DNA from: an uncultured Cuneatibacter sp.
GTDB lineage: Bacteria; Bacillota; Clostridia; Lachnospirales; Lachnospiraceae
Reading direction: 5' to 3'
Assembly: GCA_934234215.1 (NCBI GenBank)
Contig: CAKQHB010000014.1
Coordinates: 1-64,000, forward strand
Length of the DNA: 64,000 nucleotides
Shown here: positions 18,066 to 26,893 of the stretch, piece after piece
How positions within the stretch are numbered: the first letter of the stretch is position 1
Layout: each line of letters opens with the position of its first letter
The notes under the pieces: model-generated
The model's input: only the letters and a program-made list of their open reading frames with translations
Told to the model about the DNA's origin: nothing
Databases searched by the model: none
Translations under genes and position numbers: made by a program

Positions 18066-19122
18066 CCCGCACCTCTTTTCTCGGTTTGTTTCTCTTTTTC
18101 GGCAGACGAATGGTAAAAGTGGAACCTGCGCCCAGTGCACTCTCCACCTGAATCGTGCCCTGATTTAGATCTACCAGACGTTTTACGATCGACAATCCCA
18201 GACCATTTCCGCCGCTTCCTCTGCTGGAATCTGCCTGATAAAAGCGCTCAAAAATCCGTTCCTGTGTCTCCGGTGACATCCCCTCGCCATTGTCCTGCAC
18301 GATAACCTCAACTTCGTCTTTCAATTCTCTCGTCGCACAGCGGATCTGACCGCCCTCCGGTGTGTGCTGAATTGCATTTTGAATGAGGTTTTTCCAGATG
18401 TGTGTCATCAATTCTTCATTGCCGACATAATTCACCGGGACAAAATCCCCCTCCATGTCGATGTTCTTTTTCAGCCATACCGGTGCCAACTGCTGCACGC
18501 ACTGTCGCACCTGCTCATCCAACGAATAGCAGCTGGCATTTTGAACCAACTCTGTATTTTCATACTTCGTCAGCAGCAAAATGTTCGTTGTCATCTCCGA
18601 CAGATGTCTGGATTCTTCCATAATAATTCCGGCATATTCTTTTCTCTCGGCTGCAGAAAGACTTTCTCTTTGCAGCAATCTGGCATAACCGAGGATTGAA
18701 GATACCGGTGTCTTAAACTCATGAGAGATCGTATTTAAGAAATCCATCTGCATTGTCTCTGTTCCGGACAACTGCTCCGCCATCCGATTCAGCGTGTCGG
18801 TCAGTTCTGACAATTCTTTCAGATTCGCTCCTGCGGACAGATGCACATCATAATTGCCGTCCGCGATTTTGTTCATCGCATCCACCATATCTCGGATCGG
18901 CTTTGTCACATGCGAGTAGTAGATAGACGCGCCGATACCGCCGATGGCATTGCAGGTCACTGCGATAATGAGAGGCAGCCACAAAGAAAAGACTGTATCC
19001 CGCGGCACGAGATGAAAAATCGTCAAAAGTGCATATAACCCTGCTGCAATCAAGGTGGAGGCCACAATCACAAGAAATACGAGAAGCGCCATCACGGTGC
19101 GTGTGTTTTTCAGATATTTCAC
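18055..19122 (-). CDS. HAMP-containing sensor histidine kinase
   Basis: 355 residues. Two membrane helices near 10-32 and 47-69 leave only a very short outside loop, so this is an intramembrane-type sensor. A HAMP domain follows (TKPIRDMVDAMNKIADGNY, 73-91). The phosphoacceptor is H134 in the H-box (SHEFKTPV), and the ATPase has N (NLIQNAIQHT), G1 (DNGEGM) and G2 (GNGLGLSIV) boxes. It overlaps the response regulator by four bases (ATGA) and nagA by eleven. The small sensory loop is typical of kinases that sense membrane stress or a partner transporter; a MATE exporter lies downstream in the same run of genes. Confidence 0.92.
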   Translation of the reverse strand: MKYLKNTRTVMALLVFLVIVASTLIAAGLYALLTIFHLVPRDTVFSLWLPLIIAVTCNAIGGIGASIYYSHVTKPIRDMVDAMNKIADGNYDVHLSAGANLKELSELTDTLNRMAEQLSGTETMQMDFLNTISHEFKTPVSSILGYARLLQRESLSAAERKEYAGIIMEESRHLSEMTTNILLLTKYENTELVQNASCYSLDEQVRQCVQQLAPVWLKKNIDMEGDFVPVNYVGNEELMTHIWKNLIQNAIQHTPEGGQIRCATRELKDEVEVIVQDNGEGMSPETQERIFERFYQADSSRGSGGNGLGLSIVKRLVDLNQGTIQVESALGAGSTFTIRLPKKRNKPRKEVRDEN

Positions 19123-19811
19123 TTTTCACTGCCCTCTTTGTCCGTCATCGCCATATAACCGAAACCACGGATCGTCTTGATGGAAAAATCCGAGTCATCC
19201 CGAAACTTTTCCCGCAGACGGTTGATGTGGACTTCCACGGTATGTTCATCGCTGTCACTGTCATAATTCCAGATTTCATCCATGATCTGCCGCTTTGTGA
19301 ATAACTGAGAAGGATACGACAACAGCTTATAGAGTAGAAGAAACTCCTTCGGCGTCACAGGCACCAGCTCGCCGCCAACCCGAACCTGCATGTTGCTGTA
19401 ATCCAGATGTGTGCTGCCGATCTGCAGCTCCTGCTCACTGACGATTCGGGAACGGCGCAGCAACGCTTTCACTCTCCAGAGCAATTCTTCCTCATCAAAG
19501 GGCTTCGTCAGAAAATCATCCGTCCCTGCCTGAAATCCCTTTCGCTTGTCCTCGTGGGAAAGTCTGGCGGTCAGCATCAGAATCGGAATCTCACACTGTG
19601 TCTCACGCAACGTTCTCGTAAATTCATTGCCATCCATCCGCGGCATCATCACATCTACGATTGCCAGATCCACATGCTCCTCATCCATCCGCAGCAATGC
19701 ATCCATCCCGTCCACTGCCGTCGTGCAGGAATATCCGGCATCTGTCAGGATCGTCCGCAACAGACTTCGCACATGCGCATCATCTTCCACGATCAGAATC
19801 TGAAACATCAT
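19119..19811 (-). CDS. OmpR/PhoB family response regulator
   Basis: 230 residues: receiver domain (1-120) with acidic pocket D10/D11 in the EDD motif, phosphoacceptor D53 (AIVDVMMP), conserved T (MLTAR) and K (DDFLTKPFD), then a winged-helix DNA-binding domain (GGELVPVTPKEFLLLYKLL to HINRLREKF, with TIRGFGYM at the end). First gene of the operon with the kinase, nagA and probably the MATE gene. Its promoter at 19851-19879 is a good match to sigma-A. I see no clear direct repeat that would be its binding site. Confidence 0.94.
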   Translation of the reverse strand: MMFQILIVEDDAHVRSLLRTILTDAGYSCTTAVDGMDALLRMDEEHVDLAIVDVMMPRMDGNEFTRTLRETQCEIPILMLTARLSHEDKRKGFQAGTDDFLTKPFDEEELLWRVKALLRRSRIVSEQELQIGSTHLDYSNMQVRVGGELVPVTPKEFLLLYKLLSYPSQLFTKRQIMDEIWNYDSDSDEHTVEVHINRLREKFRDDSDFSIKTIRGFGYMAMTDKEGSEK

Positions 19812-19850
19812 TCTCCCCTCCCACTCGTTCTTTTTGCAACCATTCCTCTT

Positions 19851-19879
19851 ATTATAGCGGTGTTTTCAGCTCTTGTCAC
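19851..19879 (-). promoter_or_regulatory. Promoter of the response regulator-kinase-nagA operon
   Basis: GTGACA (19874-19879), 17 bases, TATAAT (19851-19856) on the minus strand, followed about 40 bases later by the start of the response regulator with a GGAGGGGAG ribosome binding site. Confidence 0.75.
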
Positions 19880-19997
19880 GGCTTTTCCCGTTTATCTTCT
19901 GTCTTTTTTCTGTTTTTCTTTCGAATTTTGAGGTTACGTTGAAGTTTGGTTTTTAAAATACAAGAGAATGATTGTCTTTTTATGTGAGGAGGATATC

Positions 19998-20492
19998 ATG
20001 ATTCATTGTGTGATCTACTTAGCGATTGTCGGTATTTTAGCATTTTTTATTGGCCGGATGCTTCCGCGCACCTGGTTTCATGCGGATACATTTCCATTCC
20101 GCGCATTTGCATTTGAGAAGAATGGCAGGTTTTACGACCGCTTTCATATCAGCCACTGGAAAGACATTCTTCCGGACATGAGCCGCATTTTCCCATCGCT
20201 CATCATGCCAAAGAAAGTAACAAGACGCATGAATGCCAGCGAAGTGGAACAGCTGATTCAGGAGACCTGTGTAGCAGAGTTTGTACATATGATCCTGATT
20301 CCCGTCGGCTTTACCTGTCGGACGGTCTGTACCGGATCCGCCAGCCTGATTCTCTCAATTTTATTTGCATTGGGAAATGTCCCTTTTATCCTAATCCAGC
20401 GGTACAATCGCCCCAGATTACTGCGCTTATATGCGATTTTGAACCGCTCGTCCAACGTTCTTGAAAAACATGAGCAGATTGCCGGAGACTAA
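19998..20492 (+). CDS. CrtO-like glycosyl-diaponeurosporenoate acyltransferase family protein
   Basis: 164 residues from the ATG at 19998, which has a GAGGAGGATATC site; the ATG at 19968 has none. The pattern FEKNGRFY near residue 43, WKDILPD, EVEQLIQETCVAEFVH and the ending IQRYNRPRLLRLY matches the family of staphyloxanthin acyltransferase CrtO. That enzyme adds a fatty acyl chain to the glucose of a carotenoid. Three or so membrane segments (1-20, 105-125, 128-145) fit a membrane protein. No carotenoid genes are nearby, so the acyl acceptor here is probably a different lipid; it is a homologue, not a proven CrtO. A terminator follows directly. Confidence 0.65.
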   Translation: MIHCVIYLAIVGILAFFIGRMLPRTWFHADTFPFRAFAFEKNGRFYDRFHISHWKDILPDMSRIFPSLIMPKKVTRRMNASEVEQLIQETCVAEFVHMILIPVGFTCRTVCTGSASLILSILFALGNVPFILIQRYNRPRLLRLYAILNRSSNVLEKHEQIAGD

Positions 20493-20509
20493 AAATGTCT
20501 CCGGTTTTT
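20482..20509 (+). terminator. Intrinsic terminator of the CrtO-like gene
   Basis: CCGGAGAC (20482-20489) and GTCTCCGG (20497-20504) followed by TTTTT. The loop contains the stop codon of the gene, so the left arm is coding sequence. Confidence 0.85.
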
Positions 20510-20519
20510 CATTTTTTTC

Positions 20520-20548
20520 TTGTGATTTTTGCTTTATTCCGCTATACT
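20520..20548 (+). promoter_or_regulatory. Promoter of the PH-domain gene
   Basis: TTGTGA (20520-20525), 17 bases, TATACT (20543-20548), about 65 bases before the ATG at 20611. Confidence 0.65.
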
Positions 20549-20610
20549 GGTAACGTATCAGAGTTTCAAAATACAGAGGGGGATTCCCGTTACTCTGTGA
20601 GGAGGTGCGT

Positions 20611-21099
20611 ATGGCATACTTAAATCAGTCTGAAGATCTGACCGGAAAAGAGTTGATCTGGAAGGATCGCAAACATTGGGCTTGGTTCCCGTTCAGCTTT
20701 ACTCGCTATGAGATTTCCAACGGCAGATTACATATCGACCGCGGCTTTTTCAAATCCGTTTCCGATGAGACACTTCTGTATCGCATCATTGATCTGAAAT
20801 TGGAGCGCACACTTGGTCAGAAGCTGTTCGGTACCGGTACGATCTGCTTGCGTGTCCGTGTGGATGCGGACAAGGAGATCCACCTTGAAAACATTAAGCA
20901 TCCTAAAGAAGTGAAAAATGTGATCTCTCATATTGTAGAGGCTTCCCGTACTTTTCATAATGTAGTCGGCAAGGAATTTTACAATTCTGAATCCGCTCCG
21001 ATGAGAGGACACAACGAGGATGACTGCCCCTGCTGTGAAGAGCATCATCATATGCACGACCACGGACCGGAATTTGATCCGGATGAGTTTGACAAATGA
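20611..21099 (+). CDS. PH domain-containing protein (bPH2-type) with His/acidic tail
   Basis: 162 residues from the ATG at 20611 (AGGAGG site). Residues about 15-105 form a bacterial PH-like domain: WAWFPFSFTRYEISNGRLHI, YRIIDLKLERTLGQKLFG and a final helix EVKNVISHIVEASR. No membrane helix, unlike the YdbS/YdbT relatives. The C-terminal 35 residues are rich in Cys, His and acidic residues (DDCPCCEEHHHMHDH), suggesting metal binding. Partner and role unknown. It precedes gdhA by 60 bases, but gdhA has its own strong ribosome binding site; co-transcription is possible. Confidence 0.75.
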   Translation: MAYLNQSEDLTGKELIWKDRKHWAWFPFSFTRYEISNGRLHIDRGFFKSVSDETLLYRIIDLKLERTLGQKLFGTGTICLRVRVDADKEIHLENIKHPKEVKNVISHIVEASRTFHNVVGKEFYNSESAPMRGHNEDDCPCCEEHHHMHDHGPEFDPDEFDK

Positions 21100-21159
21100 T
21101 GATTGCAGCAAATTGCTGTTTTCATAAATACATCCTATTATGTGAGGAGGAGAAATCCA

Positions 21160-22494
21160 ATGTCTTATGTTGATGAAGTTTTGGAAAAAGTAGCTGCCAA
21201 GAATCCCGCCGAGCCGGAATTTAATCAGGCAGTCGGCGAAGTTCTGAATTCTCTTCGTATGGTAATCGAAAAGAATGAAGAGCATTACCGCAGCATCGCT
21301 CTTCTGGAGCGCATGACTGAGCCGGAGCGTATCATCACCTTCCGTGTACCGTGGGTGGATGATAAGGGACAGACTCAGGTAAACCGCGGTTTCCGTGTTC
21401 AGTTCAATAGTGCGATTGGTCCGTATAAGGGTGGTCTGCGACTGCATCCTTCTGTAAACCAGAGCATTATCAAATTCTTAGGTTTTGAACAGTGCTTCAA
21501 GAACTCTCTGACCGGTCTGCCCATCGGCGGCGGCAAGGGCGGTTCCGATTTCGATCCCAAGGGCAAGTCTGACCGTGAAGTTATGGCATTCTGCCAGAGC
21601 TTTATGACCGAGCTGTATCGTCACATCGGCGCTGATGTAGACGTTCCTGCCGGTGATATCGGTGTAGGCGCAAGAGAGATCGGCTATCTGTACGGTCAGT
21701 ACAAACGTATCACTGGTCTGTACGAGGGTGTTCTGACCGGTAAAGGTCTGACCTATGGTGGTTCTTTGGCAAGAACCCAGGCTACCGGTTATGGTCTGAT
21801 CTACATGGTAGATGAGATGTTAAAGAGCGTTGGCAAAGAACTGGCCGGACAGACCGTTGTTATCTCCGGTTCCGGTAATGTAGCAATCTACGCTACTGAG
21901 AAGGCTCAGCAGTTTGGCGCAAAGGTTGTTGCTATGAGCGACTCCAACGGCTATGTATACGATCCGGAAGGCATTGATCTGGACATCGTAAAGGATATCA
22001 AGGAAGTAAAGCGCGGTCGTATCAAAGAGTACGCAGAGCGTCGTCCTTCCGCTACTTACACTGAGGGTAAGGGCATCTGGACTATCAAGTGTGATCTGGC
22101 TCTTCCGTGCGCAACTCAGAACGAGCTGAATCTGGAAGATGCCAAGGCTCTGAAGGCAAATGGCTGCTTCCTTGTAGCAGAGGGTGCTAATATGCCTTCC
22201 ACTCAGGAAGCTACTGACTTCTATCTTGAGAACGGTATCATGTTCATGCCTGGTAAGGCAGCAAACGCTGGTGGTGTTGCTACTTCCGCTCTGGAAATGA
22301 GCCAGAACAGCCAGAGACTGAGCTGGACCTTTGAAGAAGTGGATGCGAAGCTGCATCAGATCATGACCGGTATCTTCGAGAAGGTTGATGATGCTGCAAA
22401 GCGTTACGACGTACCCGGCAACTATGTTGCAGGTGCAAACATTGCAGGTTTCGAGAAGATTGTAAACGCAATGGAAGCTCAGGGTATTGTGTAA
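21160..22494 (+). CDS. gdhA: NADP-specific glutamate dehydrogenase
   Basis: 444 residues from the ATG at 21160 (GAGGAGG site); the frame extends upstream but without family similarity. This hexameric type interconverts 2-oxoglutarate, ammonia and NADPH with glutamate. Visible: FRVPWVDDKGQTQVNRGFRV, GPYKGGLRLHPSVN with the substrate-binding Lys, the catalytic region LPIGGGKGGSDFDPKGKSD, DVPAGDIGVGAREIGYL, and the dinucleotide fold VVISGSGNVAIYA near residues 235-247. The length of 444 is typical of the S50-I family with NADP preference. Codon use is highly regular, consistent with strong expression. A terminator follows at 22521. Confidence 0.96.
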   Translation: MSYVDEVLEKVAAKNPAEPEFNQAVGEVLNSLRMVIEKNEEHYRSIALLERMTEPERIITFRVPWVDDKGQTQVNRGFRVQFNSAIGPYKGGLRLHPSVNQSIIKFLGFEQCFKNSLTGLPIGGGKGGSDFDPKGKSDREVMAFCQSFMTELYRHIGADVDVPAGDIGVGAREIGYLYGQYKRITGLYEGVLTGKGLTYGGSLARTQATGYGLIYMVDEMLKSVGKELAGQTVVISGSGNVAIYATEKAQQFGAKVVAMSDSNGYVYDPEGIDLDIVKDIKEVKRGRIKEYAERRPSATYTEGKGIWTIKCDLALPCATQNELNLEDAKALKANGCFLVAEGANMPSTQEATDFYLENGIMFMPGKAANAGGVATSALEMSQNSQRLSWTFEEVDAKLHQIMTGIFEKVDDAAKRYDVPGNYVAGANIAGFEKIVNAMEAQGIV

Positions 22495-22520
22495 TTTAAA
22501 CTTCCAAATGTTTTAAAATG

Positions 22521-22555
22521 CCCCGTTGTCACTTTTGTGGCAACGGGGTATTTCT
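22521..22555 (+). terminator. gdhA terminator
   Basis: CCCCGTTGTCAC (22521-22532) and GTGGCAACGGGG (22537-22548), a 12-bp stem with one G-U pair and a TTTT loop, followed by TATTTCTGCTTT. Confidence 0.88.
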
Positions 22556-22634
22556 GCTTTCTAGGAAATTGCGTCGCATTTCCTAGAAAGCAAAAAGCGC
22601 TCCGCGTGGATCGCGCTGCGAATTCTATTTTTAC
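22556..22634 (+). repeat. Interspersed structured repeat copy R2
   Basis: A 36-bp near-palindrome (GCTTTCTAGGAAAT at the left, its complement at the right, 22556-22591), then AAAAAGCGCTCCGCG and a G+C-rich part ending in ATTCTATTTTTAC. It is the same element as R4 and R5 but shorter and on the opposite strand. Relative to the upstream gene (gdhA) the orientation is the same as in the other copies: palindrome first, T-rich end last. Confidence 0.8.
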
Positions 22635-22679
22635 ATTTTATTTCATAGTTTTATCAGAAAGAGCTCTTTCGAGGTTTTC

Positions 22680-23429
22680 ATGAAACGCCGTCTGACATTT
22701 CTCTGGTCTGCTTCTGTCCTCTTTTTTCTCTCCTGCGCACTCTTTCTTCCAAAAGCACTGACTGCCTCCACTTCCGGTGAACGTCTGCTGCCGATCTACA
22801 GTGTCGAAACAGAAGATCCGGTCGTTGCCCTCACCTTTGACGGTGCATGGGGCAATGAAGATCTGGCGGATATTCTCGCAACACTGACAGAATCCGATGT
22901 AAGAGCGACGTTTTTTCTCACCGGCGACTGGGTGCGCCAATATCCGGAAGACGTAAAAGCGATCGCTGCAGCCGGACACGACATCGGCAGTCACGGTGAC
23001 ACCCATCTGGATCTTGCCGGAAAGTCTGCTGACACGATCCGCCGTGAACTGGACGGCGCTTATGAAGCAGTCTTTCAAGTGACCGGAATCAAAATGGATC
23101 TGTTTCGACCCCCTTACGGAAGCTACGACAATACCGTGATCCAGACTGCCACTGGCTGCGGCTATTATGCGATCCAATGGTCTGTGGACAGTCTGGACTG
23201 GAAGGATTACGGTGTTACGGATATTCTGGATCGCTGCCTCCATCACAAAAAACTCGAAAATGGTGCAATCCTGCTGCTCCATAACGGCGCACGCTACACA
23301 GCTGCCGCCCTTCCCGATCTGATCCGCGGATTAAAAGAGCAGGGCTATTCGTTCCTGCCTGTCTCCGCTCTCATTCACCGGGATTCCTACCGCATTGATC
23401 ATACCGGACGGCAAATTCCCACATCTTAA
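22680..23429 (+). CDS. Polysaccharide deacetylase, PdaB-like
   Basis: 249 residues. A signal anchor (about 5-26) places the catalytic domain outside the membrane. The NodB domain has the catalytic D54 in LTFDGAWGNED, the metal site H105 and H109 in SHGDTHLD, the RPPYGSYDN loop and the HNGARYTAAAL region. The TFD-x-x-WGNED form of the first motif is typical of sporulation-associated PdaB-like deacetylases of Clostridia rather than of the TFDDGP type. It probably removes acetyl groups from peptidoglycan. The start overlaps the end of a repeat region and has only a weak GAGG site. Confidence 0.82.
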   Translation: MKRRLTFLWSASVLFFLSCALFLPKALTASTSGERLLPIYSVETEDPVVALTFDGAWGNEDLADILATLTESDVRATFFLTGDWVRQYPEDVKAIAAAGHDIGSHGDTHLDLAGKSADTIRRELDGAYEAVFQVTGIKMDLFRPPYGSYDNTVIQTATGCGYYAIQWSVDSLDWKDYGVTDILDRCLHHKKLENGAILLLHNGARYTAAALPDLIRGLKEQGYSFLPVSALIHRDSYRIDHTGRQIPTS

Positions 23430-23446
23430 AAAGATATATCTTTCTA

Positions 23447-23475
23447 TTGTACATTTTTGACAAATACCGTATACT
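23447..23475 (+). promoter_or_regulatory. Promoter of the moxR operon
   Basis: TTGTAC (23447-23452), 17 bases, TATACT (23470-23475). A TTGACA at 23457-23462 lies too close to serve that -10. The leader to the ATG at 23551 is about 70 bases. Confidence 0.6.
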
Positions 23476-23550
23476 ATAGCTAACAAATACGAGCATTTTA
23501 ACCGTGGTTTTGTTTTAGGGCTGCGGATTCAAAATGAGAATGGAGGCATT

Positions 23551-24513
23551 ATGAACATTCCGAAATGTGCTGCAACGGCATCTGCTATCAAAGAAAACAT
23601 CCAAAAAGTCATCATCGGAAAGAGCGAGGTTATTGACTGTATGCTGGCTTCCCTCATCGCCGGAGGTCATGTTTTGTTGGAAGACGTCCCCGGCACCGGT
23701 AAAACAGTTCTGGCAAAATCTCTTGCAAAGTCTATCAGCGGTCACTTCTCCCGTGTCCAGTTCACGCCCGATCTGATGCCCTCTGACGTAACCGGACTTT
23801 ATTTCTACAACCAAAAAGAAAGTGAATTCACCTTCCGGCCCGGACCTGTCTTCTGCAATCTGCTGTTAGCCGATGAGATCAACCGTGCCACTCCGAGAAC
23901 TCAGTCCGCACTTCTGGAGTGTATGGAAGAAAAACAGGTTACGATCGACGGAAAGACTCATCCGCTGAATCCTCCGTTTTTTGTCATTGCTACGGAAAAT
24001 CCGGTGGAAACCACCGGTACGTTCCCTCTTCCGGAAGCACAGCTTGACCGTTTTCTCATGAAGCTGTCTATGGGACTTCCCACCGAAACGGAAGAGCTTC
24101 AGATTCTAAACCGTTTTGTTGCCGATCAGCCTCTCACTACCCTGGAATCTGTCTGTACACAGGAGGATCTGCTGGAAATGCAGCAGACTTGTCCGCAGAT
24201 TTATGTGCATCCGGCTGTGATGCAGTATATCGTTGCACTGGTGCAGGCGACTCGTTCCGACCGCAGCCTGATCACCGGCGTCAGCCCCAGAGGAAGCCTT
24301 GCTCTGCTGCGCAGCTGTCAGGCCTATGCGATGATCGCCGGTCGTGATTACGTCGTTCCGGAGGATGTCAAAGCTCTGGCAGTTCCCGTTTTGGCACATC
24401 GTCTTGTGACTGGTCATGCCGCAGGCAGCATTCACCGTCCGGAGCAGATGATTGCACAGCTGCTGGATCAGGTTCCGGTTCCCACAGAGACCGAGTTCAG
24501 CCGCAAGGGATAA
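23551..24513 (+). CDS. MoxR family AAA+ ATPase
   Basis: 320 residues. Walker A at 48-52 (PGTGKT), Walker B LLADEINR near 112-119, sensor 1 IATENPVETTGT and sensor 2 region GVSPRGSLALL, the MoxR signature. MoxR ATPases act as chaperones, often for VWA-domain proteins, and are typically encoded with DUF58 proteins. That is the case here: the DUF58 gene follows after 28 bases, then two membrane proteins. The ATG has a GGAGGC site. No VWA-domain protein is in the operon. Confidence 0.93.
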   Translation: MNIPKCAATASAIKENIQKVIIGKSEVIDCMLASLIAGGHVLLEDVPGTGKTVLAKSLAKSISGHFSRVQFTPDLMPSDVTGLYFYNQKESEFTFRPGPVFCNLLLADEINRATPRTQSALLECMEEKQVTIDGKTHPLNPPFFVIATENPVETTGTFPLPEAQLDRFLMKLSMGLPTETEELQILNRFVADQPLTTLESVCTQEDLLEMQQTCPQIYVHPAVMQYIVALVQATRSDRSLITGVSPRGSLALLRSCQAYAMIAGRDYVVPEDVKALAVPVLAHRLVTGHAAGSIHRPEQMIAQLLDQVPVPTETEFSRKG

Positions 24514-24541
24514 TGCTGTCCCGGAAAGGAGGCACTGCATT

Positions 24542-25678
24542 ATGGCAATCGTAATTATCATTATTCTGGCTTCTGTATTTTTGTATGTCCTGCAGGCACG
24601 CGTCTTTCAAAAAATCTGGAGCAAAAATCTCGACGTAGACATCAACTTTGAGCGACCTTATGCCATCGAAGGGGAACAGGCAAATCTGATCGAGACTATC
24701 ACAAATGCAAAGTGGTTCCCGATCCCGATCCTGCATGTAAAGTTTCAGATTCACCGCAACCTGAAATTCCTCTCCATGAAGAATGCACAGGTGTCCGATA
24801 AAATCTACAAGAGCGACATGTTCTCTCTGTTTTTCTATCAGAGAATTACCCGCAGCCTGCCATTTCTGTGCAGCAAGCGCGGATACTACTCCATCACGGG
24901 AGCGGATATCGTCGCGTACAATATGTTCTTTACCGGTCATATGGTCAGTCTGCAGCAACAGGACACTCATTTTTATGTCTACCCTCGTCCGGTCTCTGTA
25001 GCTCAATTGGAGATTCCCTATCGGCGCATGATGGGGCTTATGACAACAAAGCGTTTTCTGTATCAGGACCCGTTTGCATTTCAGGGCATCCGCGACTATG
25101 AGATTTTCGACCCGTTAAAGACGGTCAACTGGAAAGCGTCCGCCCGCAGCGGCAGTCTGAAAACAAACACTTATGAATACACCGCCGGTCAGCAGATCTG
25201 TCTGCTCCTCAACCTGGAGGATGAGGCAATTCTGCGGGAAGAACGTCTGCTGGAGACAAGCATTTCCCTGACCGCTTCCCTGGCAGAGCGTTTCTTATCC
25301 GAAGGCGTTCCTGTGAGCATCTACACAAACGGACGCGATCTGGAGACCAAACAGGAGATTTCACTGCCTGCTGCTTCCGGATTATCCCAGATTCAACAGA
25401 TCAATCAGCAGCTTGCCCGCATTGATCTCGATCTTCCAATTTCCGTCTTTCCGACGCTGACGGAACGCATTGACGAGATGCATGACGAACTGGAATCTGC
25501 CTGCATGATCGTTGTTTCTTACTGTCAGCGTGCCGAGACTGACACTGCAATCCGCAAGCTGGCAGACCGCTATCCCGGACTGCTGTGGCTGCTCCCGCTG
25601 TATCCGGAAACGGAAGTGTTCCCGGATGCCGATGCAAATGTACATGTCATGAAATGGGAGGTGGAACATCTTGTATAA
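24542..25678 (+). CDS. DUF58 membrane-anchored protein
   Basis: 378 residues from the ATG at 24542 (AAAGGAGG site); the frame extends back into moxR but that part is not used. An N-terminal membrane segment (2-19) is followed by the DUF58 region with QDPFAFQGIRDYEIFDPLK near residue 180 and KTVNWKASARSGSL, the family signature. The C-terminus resembles a VWA-like fold without a clear MIDAS motif. DUF58 proteins work with MoxR ATPases, mechanism unknown. Its stop overlaps the TTG start of the next gene by eight bases. Confidence 0.9.
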   Translation: MAIVIIIILASVFLYVLQARVFQKIWSKNLDVDINFERPYAIEGEQANLIETITNAKWFPIPILHVKFQIHRNLKFLSMKNAQVSDKIYKSDMFSLFFYQRITRSLPFLCSKRGYYSITGADIVAYNMFFTGHMVSLQQQDTHFYVYPRPVSVAQLEIPYRRMMGLMTTKRFLYQDPFAFQGIRDYEIFDPLKTVNWKASARSGSLKTNTYEYTAGQQICLLLNLEDEAILREERLLETSISLTASLAERFLSEGVPVSIYTNGRDLETKQEISLPAASGLSQIQQINQQLARIDLDLPISVFPTLTERIDEMHDELESACMIVVSYCQRAETDTAIRKLADRYPGLLWLLPLYPETEVFPDADANVHVMKWEVEHLV

Positions 25679-26852
25679 AAAAGCACGTTTTCTTCTGGCT
25701 CTGGTTCATCAGTGGATCATGTACGCCGCGATCATGATGCTCCCGTATGCCAGCACCCATATCCCGCTGTGGCGACTGGTTCTGCTTCTCGTTCCGGTTA
25801 CGATCACATGGTTTTTCATGCCCCGCTGCAAGCAGATGTGGCAGTTTTTCCTGCTTCACGGCGCTATGTTCGTCTTTCCGTTTTTGTGGACGATCTGTGC
25901 GGAGGAATTGATCTTTACCTTCCTGTTTCTCCTGCTCCTGACCTTCCTGCATTTTCTGGAACAGCGACCAAATGGAAGTAATTTTATCTCACTGCCGATG
26001 CCCTGGGCAGCCGCAATTTTCCTCGTTATCCTGCTGCTAGACACCCGCTGGGCGTATGGTTCTATCGTCAAGCCTCTCATGCCCCTTGTCGGTGCGGAAC
26101 TGATCGTGTTTTTCTTCTATCTGTTTCTCGACCACATGGGAAAGTTTGTGGAGCTGCATCGGGACAACGCCGATATGCCGCTGCGCCAGATGGAGCGGGT
26201 AAATCACGGTATGCTCATTGCCTTTCTCGTGATCCTTGCCATCGTCATTGCGATCCTCCTTTTGTCTCAGGCTACGCAGATCTTTGACTGGATTGGAAAT
26301 GCACTAGAATCCGCTTTGCGTTGGATTTTCAGCAAATTCCCGGCACCCAATCTGGAACCGGACATTTCGGTTGATCAGATGACCGAGATGGAATTTGCCG
26401 CTTATCAGCAAAGCTCCTACAACCGCCTGATTGCATTTTTGTTCTACCTGTTCTTCGTCGTACTGCTGATTGCGGTAACTGGATTTGTCATTTTCCTGCT
26501 CATCCGTTTCCTGCGCTCCCGTCTCGAACGGATCACAGATGATTCCGACAAAAAGGAATCGCTGCTTCCGGAACGACAGACAATCACAAAAGCAGCACGC
26601 GCCGGGCAGGAAAAAGTGTCGTGGCATGACTTCTCTCCTTCCGGACAAATCCGCAGATTTTATATTCGCACTCTGCGGAAAGCCGGAAAGAAAAAGCCTT
26701 TCGCCGCCAGTTACACTCCGACTGAGCTGGAAGATGCTGCGGGTCTGTCCCACGATGAGCATCAGACGCTCCACGAGCTGTACGAAAAAGCACGCTACAG
26801 CAAAGACGGCTGTACTAAGGAAGAGTGGAATACCCTTCGCAGAAAAAATTAA
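25671..26852 (+). CDS. Multi-pass membrane protein with DUF4129-like C-terminal domain
   Basis: 393 residues from a TTG at 25671 with GGGAGGT eight bases upstream, overlapping the DUF58 stop. Six or seven membrane helices in the first 230 residues, a linker, another helix near 250-275, then a cytoplasmic domain of about 110 residues. That domain contains IRRFYIRTLRKAGKKKP, YTPTELEDAAGL and LHELYEKARYS, the pattern of DUF4129 domains that accompany MoxR/DUF58 operons and transglutaminase-like proteins. There is no transglutaminase domain here. Probably part of a membrane complex with the DUF58 protein. Confidence 0.75.
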   Translation: MYKKARFLLALVHQWIMYAAIMMLPYASTHIPLWRLVLLLVPVTITWFFMPRCKQMWQFFLLHGAMFVFPFLWTICAEELIFTFLFLLLLTFLHFLEQRPNGSNFISLPMPWAAAIFLVILLLDTRWAYGSIVKPLMPLVGAELIVFFFYLFLDHMGKFVELHRDNADMPLRQMERVNHGMLIAFLVILAIVIAILLLSQATQIFDWIGNALESALRWIFSKFPAPNLEPDISVDQMTEMEFAAYQQSSYNRLIAFLFYLFFVVLLIAVTGFVIFLLIRFLRSRLERITDDSDKKESLLPERQTITKAARAGQEKVSWHDFSPSGQIRRFYIRTLRKAGKKKPFAASYTPTELEDAAGLSHDEHQTLHELYEKARYSKDGCTKEEWNTLRRKN

Positions 26853-26893
26853 CCGAACTCGACATCGAAATTGTATGACACCCTGGAGGGAAT

